This document shows, piece by piece, positions 19,659 to 24,256 of a stretch of 24,256 nt of DNA (within the stretch, counting starts at the first letter, position 1; the number at the start of each line of letters is the position of its first letter). The translations under genes were made by a program, and so were the position numbers. A model generated the notes under the pieces. It was not told the origin of the DNA, made no database searches, and worked only from the letters and a program-made list of their open reading frames with translations. The DNA comes from a virus. The stretch is from IMG/VR virus record IMGVR_UViG_3300042519_000942, positions 1 to 24,256 of that record; one strand, given 5' to 3'.

Positions 19659-20321
19659 TCATTTCTTCGTCAAACTTGGGAATAAACCTCTAATTTGTTC
19701 TCTGTCCGACACTTTTGGTGTTGATACAGAACCAGTATTGCCCAATCTTGTAGGACGAACTGCTGGTTGTTTTTGAGGTCTTACCCATTCTTGATGAGTT
19801 TCTAAAACTTTTTTAACATTGTCGGCATTTAATTCTAATCCTTTACCCTTCATATAGGTAATGATGTCGTCATATTTTGCCAAGTTAACATTGTTCGTAA
19901 ACAACAGTTTTCGGTTAGAAAACTCCTTTAATTGTTCCTGTGCTTGATTGTATTTAACTTCTAAATCTGGATATTGCTTTGCCCTACCGATGAGAGCATC
20001 TAACTCGGTATCATCTTTCACACCATACTTGGTATATAAAGATTTCTTGTTATCCAGCAATCTGCTTTGGACAATTCTGTTAACTTCATCTTGTGTAAGC
20101 ATTTTTGGTGCTTGTTCAGGATTAGTTACCTCTGGTTGTGTTTCTTGAACCTGTGCGACAGGTTGCGTTTGTTGAGGAGTTTGGACTTCCTTTTTCACAA
20201 CAGTTGGTTTTACTTCAACAGGTTTTACAACAGGTTTCGGATTTGTCGCCACTTGTTGAACTGGTTGTGCTTCAACATTTGGTTGCGATGGAGTAACGCC
20301 TGACACTTCTTTTTCTTCCAT
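19659..20321 (-). CDS. Head scaffold protein (gp20-type)
   Basis: This 220-aa protein has a low-complexity N-terminus rich in Val, Gln, Pro and Thr (VQQVATNPKPVVKPVEVKPT), then the typical scaffold opening LTQDEVNRIVQSRLLDNKKS and a helical or coiled region (YPDLEVKYNQAQEQLKEFSN). It ends REQIRGLFPSLTKK, basic and aromatic, as expected for a coat-binding tail. The order portal, minor capsid, scaffold, capsid is the usual one. AGAGG lies 11 nt before the ATG. No protease domain is fused, so scaffold may leave the capsid intact. Confidence 0.8.
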   Translation of the reverse strand: MEEKEVSGVTPSQPNVEAQPVQQVATNPKPVVKPVEVKPTVVKKEVQTPQQTQPVAQVQETQPEVTNPEQAPKMLTQDEVNRIVQSRLLDNKKSLYTKYGVKDDTELDALIGRAKQYPDLEVKYNQAQEQLKEFSNRKLLFTNNVNLAKYDDIITYMKGKGLELNADNVKKVLETHQEWVRPQKQPAVRPTRLGNTGSVSTPKVSDREQIRGLFPSLTKK

Positions 20322-20377
20322 AGTATTTTTACCTCTTTCTATGAGTAGTTCCTTGTTTCTACAAGTAATAAGGGAGT

Positions 20378-21616
20378 TTAATCGGCTTTGATATTATAAC
20401 GCACACCTAAATCCTGAATAATAATCTCATTGCTTTCTCTACGAAAATCTCGTTGGAGAACATTGGGATTTTTGGAGATAAGAGTTTGTTGTTTACTCTG
20501 CCACTTCCTAATAAACATATTATCACGTTTTAAGGAGTTGAGCAAGTCATCTTTTAATTCTTTATCTTTTACTAACTCTATTGCTTTTTCGTGGAGTTCT
20601 CTTTGTTCTTTCCACTTTCTTATATTTCTCTCATTGTAACGCTGTTCTTGGAGTGCCTCGTAATGTTTTGGGTTATAATTTCCCTTCTTTAAGTTTAATT
20701 CATTTAGCAGTTGATTTGGTGTTTTTTCCAGCACCTCGTCTATTGATAGTGGCATAAACTTGTGTCGGCAGTTAGGTCTTGTAGTCATATACACAGGTTC
20801 ATCTTTTACCCATTGAAAACTTTTCATATTCGTTCTCGTGATTAATGTTTGAACATCTGCGTGTAGTTCTTTTGGCACCATTTGTCGCCAATTTTCATCG
20901 TAATATATTTTACCCTGATAATCCTTGTGGTCAGGTGCGCTGTCGCTGTGCGAACTCGCAATGTAGAAAGCAACGCCTGTCATACGCCCTACATATTCTT
21001 GTAACTTCGCAGCATCTTGCATTAGTCCTGTTCTAACAACCATTTCGGTATATGTCTTATATGACATTTGTTTACCGCTTGGTGTTAGTATCTTTGGTTG
21101 TTTATCTATGCCTTCCTCTGTTGCTTGTTTAATGTTTTGATATAGGGTGTTTGTCTTTTGTGTCTGTAATAGCGAGAAAGCACCTATTTTTAACACCTTG
21201 CGTTTATGCTCTCTTAACACTTCATCAGTCACAGATTGAACTGTCTTCTTTGCGATGTCTTTGAAATACACAATTCTATCTTTGACAAGTTTAGGTATTT
21301 CCACATCAACAATCTTTTTTTCTCGTAGCGTTTCTAACTCTTTAAGAATATCTAATTTACCTGTGGCGAGTTTAGAGTTTAAGACGATAACCTTTTCTAA
21401 TGCGTTATTAAGTAAAGGCAATTCTTTTTTTATGACTAACCCTAACTCTTTTTCAAACCTTGAAAACATACTGGTTTGATATGACTTCCAAGCGACTGGG
21501 TCTAACTCTACTTTGCTATACAATAAAAGATGTGACATCATTTTTGCTTCGCTTTCAAGACGACCAAATATCTTGGACATCAATTCAGCGAGTTCGTCTA
21601 TTTCTTTTTTTGCCAT
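20378..21616 (-). CDS. Minor capsid protein (Phage_min_cap2/SPP1 gp7-like)
   Basis: This 412-aa protein is helical in its first 200 residues (ELAELMSKIFGRLESEAKMM, FEKELGLVIKKELPLLNNAL). The conserved core starts with MVVRTGLMQDAAKLQEYVGR and contains SSHSDSAPDHKDYQGKIYYD and TTRPNCRHKFMPLS; the S-x-H-x-x-x-x-P-x-H and R-P-N-C-R-H motifs identify the minor capsid protein 2 family. The C-terminal 110 residues are highly charged and helical. These proteins sit on the portal or inside the head and help DNA entry. The ribosome site is weak (AAAGAAAAAACTT), so it may rely on translation from the short frame at 21585-21686. Confidence 0.85.
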   Translation of the reverse strand: MAKKEIDELAELMSKIFGRLESEAKMMSHLLLYSKVELDPVAWKSYQTSMFSRFEKELGLVIKKELPLLNNALEKVIVLNSKLATGKLDILKELETLREKKIVDVEIPKLVKDRIVYFKDIAKKTVQSVTDEVLREHKRKVLKIGAFSLLQTQKTNTLYQNIKQATEEGIDKQPKILTPSGKQMSYKTYTEMVVRTGLMQDAAKLQEYVGRMTGVAFYIASSHSDSAPDHKDYQGKIYYDENWRQMVPKELHADVQTLITRTNMKSFQWVKDEPVYMTTRPNCRHKFMPLSIDEVLEKTPNQLLNELNLKKGNYNPKHYEALQEQRYNERNIRKWKEQRELHEKAIELVKDKELKDDLLNSLKRDNMFIRKWQSKQQTLISKNPNVLQRDFRRESNEIIIQDLGVRYNIKAD

Positions 21617-21686
21617 AAGTTTTTTCTTTTTGTTTAGGTCTTCCGTATGGTGTTATGTGTTCTTTAATTGGTTGTATATTGTTCAT
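21585..21686 (-). CDS. Possible 33-aa basic peptide between portal and minor capsid genes
   Basis: The ATG overlaps the portal stop as ATGA (21683-21686), with AGGACAA before it. The frame gives MNNIQPIKEHITPYGRPKQK followed by EKTYGKKRNRRTR and ends 32 nt inside the minor capsid gene in another frame. It would carry ribosomes across the 66-nt gap to that gene's weak start. It may be a translational relay rather than a functional peptide. Confidence 0.35.
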   Translation of the reverse strand: MNNIQPIKEHITPYGRPKQKEKTYGKKRNRRTR

Positions 21687-23314
21687 ACTTGTCCTGTTTC
21701 GGCAGCAAGGAACTCTTCTTCATCACTCTGTGCTTGTTCTTGTGGTTGCGTAGCACCTAATAATGCGTCTAATGGGTTACCGCCTTGTCCCATAAATTGT
21801 TTGATATATTCGACTTCCGCTTGTTTTGCTGCTTCATCTAAACTATCGCCCCATAGTAAATCTACATATCTATCAATGGAAATAGCACCAGATGATAATG
21901 CGTTGGCAAGGATAACGATTTGGTTTTCAAATGACGGGTTCGCAAACTCTTCAAAGTCAACACCGATTTGATATTCAGGAAACTCTGTAAGCGTTGGGTC
22001 CATCATATAATTTTCCATCTTTAACGCAAGGCATAAAACCTTGTCTAAGATTTCTTTTTGCTTCAAGATAATATTGTTGCGTGTCATAATAGTAACTTTT
22101 TCTTTTTCACGCTGTGCATCTGCGTTATCTTTTTTAGCAACATCAATGCCCATTGTAGCAGGAGATAAAACGCCAGTTAAAATAAATGATAGTAAAGTTA
22201 ATTCTTCGCCAGAGTATTGTGCGAAATTAACAGAAGGTTGCGTTGTGTTAATTTGAGAAACTCTGTCGCCATCGCCATTACGACCTGCTGGTGTAGCAAC
22301 ATATGTTCTATCATATCGTGCTGGTAATTTAGGTTCGCCTGTCGGAGTGCGTTCAAGCATATCAACTGGGAAGTATTCCACAGGAGTTGATTTTCTAACC
22401 GTGTTGGCGGATTGTGATAACGCTTGGTCTAAATCATCAAATAGGTCTACTTTGCCTGAGTAGATACTTCTTCCGTAACCTTCGTAAATAGTATCCTTGA
22501 AAAAAATAGATGGAACACCAAGTATTTCGGTCAAACCAACAATCTCGGTATCTTGTAAATCTTTTGTTTGTGGAAGTGAAGTTAAAGCAACTTCTTCTCC
22601 ATCTTTTTCATATTCGCCATCTTTTTGACCAGGACGCAGTTTGTAGAGTTTATATTCCACATAACTATTGCCATCATCAACGAAACGATGGTCTACGAGA
22701 GCATACGCTTTATTGTCCTCGCCTTTGTAATAGTCAACAAACTTAATACCCATAATTCTACGAGAAATAATTTCAAAGCGAACATTTCTAACATCATAGA
22801 AAGTTAAAATAGGTTTGTCACTTATGTTGGTATCAATGTTAATCTTCCAAGCACCTCCGCCAGTTACGAGAGTGAGAGGCATTTGCTCTTGATTAACGGC
22901 AGTATACAAATCATTTGCTTTGATAATATCATCAATGCGTTGTTGTATTAATGGGTCATCGCTTGAAATCATAGGGTTGCCAATAGCATTAGTAATTGTT
23001 TCTACAATAGCACGAGGTATACCGCTGTGTGTTCTCTTGACTTTTTCTTCCATTGACGCAACAGACCAAAAGTAATCTTTCTTATTGCGATTAAAAATTG
23101 GGTCAGTTTGAAACTCACGGAAGTTACCACGAGTGTAATAGTTTAGTAACTCATCACTATCGCCACTATACCAAATCAAATACTCTTGGAGTTTTCTTTT
23201 TCTAATTTCATCGTCATCGTTAATAAACCACAAACGGTTATCGTATGGTTTACCAACACGATTTGTTTGCGAACTAACGCTTAACCAACGCATAGCATCT
23301 CTAAAAAATCCCAT
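21683..23314 (-). CDS. Portal protein (SPP1 gp6-like)
   Basis: This 543-aa protein has the expected length and pattern. It opens MGFFRDAMRWLSV and includes KLQEYLIWYSGDSDELLNYY, FWSVASMEEKVKRTHSGIPR and AIVETITNAIGNPMI in the wing, LPLTLVTGGGAWKIN-type strands, KVDLFDDLDQALSQSANTVR before the stem, and YSGEELTLLSFILTGVLSPA with TMGID in the crown-side helix region. The C-terminus is acidic (EEEFLAAETGQV). It forms the dodecameric ring at the capsid vertex. AGGTGG precedes the ATG. It follows the large terminase by 75 nt and overlaps a short downstream frame by 4 nt. Confidence 0.9.
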   Translation of the reverse strand: MGFFRDAMRWLSVSSQTNRVGKPYDNRLWFINDDDEIRKRKLQEYLIWYSGDSDELLNYYTRGNFREFQTDPIFNRNKKDYFWSVASMEEKVKRTHSGIPRAIVETITNAIGNPMISSDDPLIQQRIDDIIKANDLYTAVNQEQMPLTLVTGGGAWKINIDTNISDKPILTFYDVRNVRFEIISRRIMGIKFVDYYKGEDNKAYALVDHRFVDDGNSYVEYKLYKLRPGQKDGEYEKDGEEVALTSLPQTKDLQDTEIVGLTEILGVPSIFFKDTIYEGYGRSIYSGKVDLFDDLDQALSQSANTVRKSTPVEYFPVDMLERTPTGEPKLPARYDRTYVATPAGRNGDGDRVSQINTTQPSVNFAQYSGEELTLLSFILTGVLSPATMGIDVAKKDNADAQREKEKVTIMTRNNIILKQKEILDKVLCLALKMENYMMDPTLTEFPEYQIGVDFEEFANPSFENQIVILANALSSGAISIDRYVDLLWGDSLDEAAKQAEVEYIKQFMGQGGNPLDALLGATQPQEQAQSDEEEFLAAETGQV

Positions 23315-23315
23315 A

Positions 23316-23366
23316 CTATTTTACCACCTGTTTTCTTTTACTTAATCTTTTGTTCATATTCTTCAT
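23316..23366 (-). CDS. Possible 16-aa basic leader peptide before the portal gene
   Basis: AGGAG lies 10 nt before ATG 23366; the frame reads MKNMNKRLSKRKQVVK and stops 1 nt before the portal start codon. It fills most of the 75-nt gap after the terminase. A basic content and a stop at the next start match the frame at 21585, which suggests translational coupling. Very short, so uncertain. Confidence 0.3.
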   Translation of the reverse strand: MKNMNKRLSKRKQVVK

Positions 23367-23389
23367 TTTATTATACTCCTAAACACTTG

Positions 23390-24256
23390 TTAATGTTCCT
23401 TAAATTGTTTCCATCTTTGTAATTGCTTAATCAAACTCGCCCAAGCATACTCGTTACCATTTATAGCGTGGTCATTGTTATCTTCACGAGCATCGCCATT
23501 TTCTCCTTTGCGAGAGTTTTTAAGTTCTCGTATTAAGTTGGGACACGCTTCACTAATTAAGTATTCGTCCCAAGCCATTAACAATCTTATTATATCAACT
23601 CTGGTTTGTATTTTCATCTTTGTAGATGCACCGAAGTAAACATTGAACAATCCCTTTTGCCGAGCAACGAGTTCTAACCCTTGTCGGAAACCTATATCAG
23701 CGCTATCAACCCACACATAAGTCACACCCTTCATCAACTTGCGGTGCGAGTTATACACCTCACGCCACTTGATAATGGTATCAACTATCTCGTTCATTAT
23801 TTCAGGTTCTGTCTTGGGCGAAGGAGAACCTGCGTTCGTATAGAAGTATTCATTGAGGCACACAAGTTTAGAGTAGTCAGAGGTTAATCCGACAAGTTGC
23901 ATCGTTGTAGCACTGCGAACATCTCCATCACGCTTTACTCTTCCTTCGCCATTGGATAGTCCTGTATCAACTCCGATAGCATAGTCCACAAAGTTATATG
24001 AGTTTGCTTGTCCTCTGCTAATGATTAACTTTTCACTATACTCTGGGTAGCAAGAACCTTTGGCGTTACCCCACATACCCAGTCCTTCGACTTTGAATAT
24101 GTCAGGTGCTCTGCGTGATAATTCAAGCATCGCAATATCGTAAACGCTTGTATCCCTAAACTCATTGATTTTATAGTTGTTTATCATCAGGTATAATCCT
24201 TTGCCATAGTCCCCTATGAAATCATCGTTTATATATTCCATCGCAGGATTAAGCAT
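23390..24256 (-). CDS. terL: Terminase large subunit, C-terminal nuclease part (5' truncated)
   Basis: The frame is open to the right edge, so the N-terminal ATPase is outside; 289 codons are in the window, including the stop. The nuclease domain shows the RNase H-like acidic residues: D97 in DYAIGVDTG, the VDSAD strand (YVWVDSADIGFRQGLE), and the late DHAINGNEYAW motif. The first ATG seen at 24256 is internal. The enzyme cuts concatemeric DNA during packaging and docks on the portal encoded next. A stretch around 200-215 (GASTKMKIQTRVDIIRLLMA) matches the usual nuclease-side helix. No small terminase gene is in the window. Confidence 0.9.
   Translation of the reverse strand: MLNPAMEYINDDFIGDYGKGLYLMINNYKINEFRDTSVYDIAMLELSRRAPDIFKVEGLGMWGNAKGSCYPEYSEKLIISRGQANSYNFVDYAIGVDTGLSNGEGRVKRDGDVRSATTMQLVGLTSDYSKLVCLNEYFYTNAGSPSPKTEPEIMNEIVDTIIKWREVYNSHRKLMKGVTYVWVDSADIGFRQGLELVARQKGLFNVYFGASTKMKIQTRVDIIRLLMAWDEYLISEACPNLIRELKNSRKGENGDAREDNNDHAINGNEYAWASLIKQLQRWKQFKEH

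Overview
The window is a 24 kb segment of a tailed double-stranded DNA phage (or prophage). Every protein gene lies on the minus strand, so the map reads from right to left. The DNA is AT-rich, Shine-Dalgarno sites are strong, and UGA is used as a stop (for example in ATGA overlaps at 6588-6591, 16274-16277 and 21683-21686) while tryptophan is always UGG. This fits a low-GC Bacillota or Bacilli-type host using code 11. No integrase, tRNA, CRISPR array or insertion sequence was seen, and no recognisable endolysin.

Packaging and head (24256 to about 15900): the C-terminal nuclease part of the large terminase, an SPP1-type portal, a minor capsid protein, a scaffold, a Pro/Lys-rich protein, a 77-aa scaffold-like protein, the major capsid protein, and three connector genes. 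A strong intrinsic terminator lies just after the capsid gene.

Tail and receptor binding (about 15940 to 7463): a 278-aa tail protein, a 147-aa protein where a tape measure would be expected, an 868-aa tail-tip or baseplate protein, and two pairs of proteins that share N-terminal adapter domains, separated by a coiled-coil protein. No long tape-measure gene is present, which points to a very short tail.

Membrane module (7311 to 5283): a small coiled-coil protein, then three proteins with membrane segments. They have their own promoter. Back to back with it, on the plus strand, is a complete small-RNA unit: near-consensus promoter, about 85-nt transcript with three hairpins, and intrinsic terminator. 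The middle hairpin shows CCUCCU, the anti-Shine-Dalgarno hexamer, in its loop.

Region 4712-5282 has no convincing gene. It holds four pairs of direct repeats, a three-unit tandem repeat with 10-11 bp period, several inverted repeats and a near-perfect promoter reading left. It looks like a replication origin and/or control region.

Early/replication operon (4711 to 1): a MoxR-type AAA+ ATPase with a VWA-like partner whose metal site is degenerate, a small XRE regulator with its own promoter and a palindromic site over the -35, an unknown 147-aa protein, a Sak4-type RecA-like ATPase, a PD-(D/E)XK nuclease, and a DUF669-like protein cut by the window edge. Four of these seven genes carry the full AGGAGG ribosome site, against one of 22 late genes. 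The small RNA could therefore act as an early-to-late translational switch. That is inference, but it is the most novel idea the window offers.
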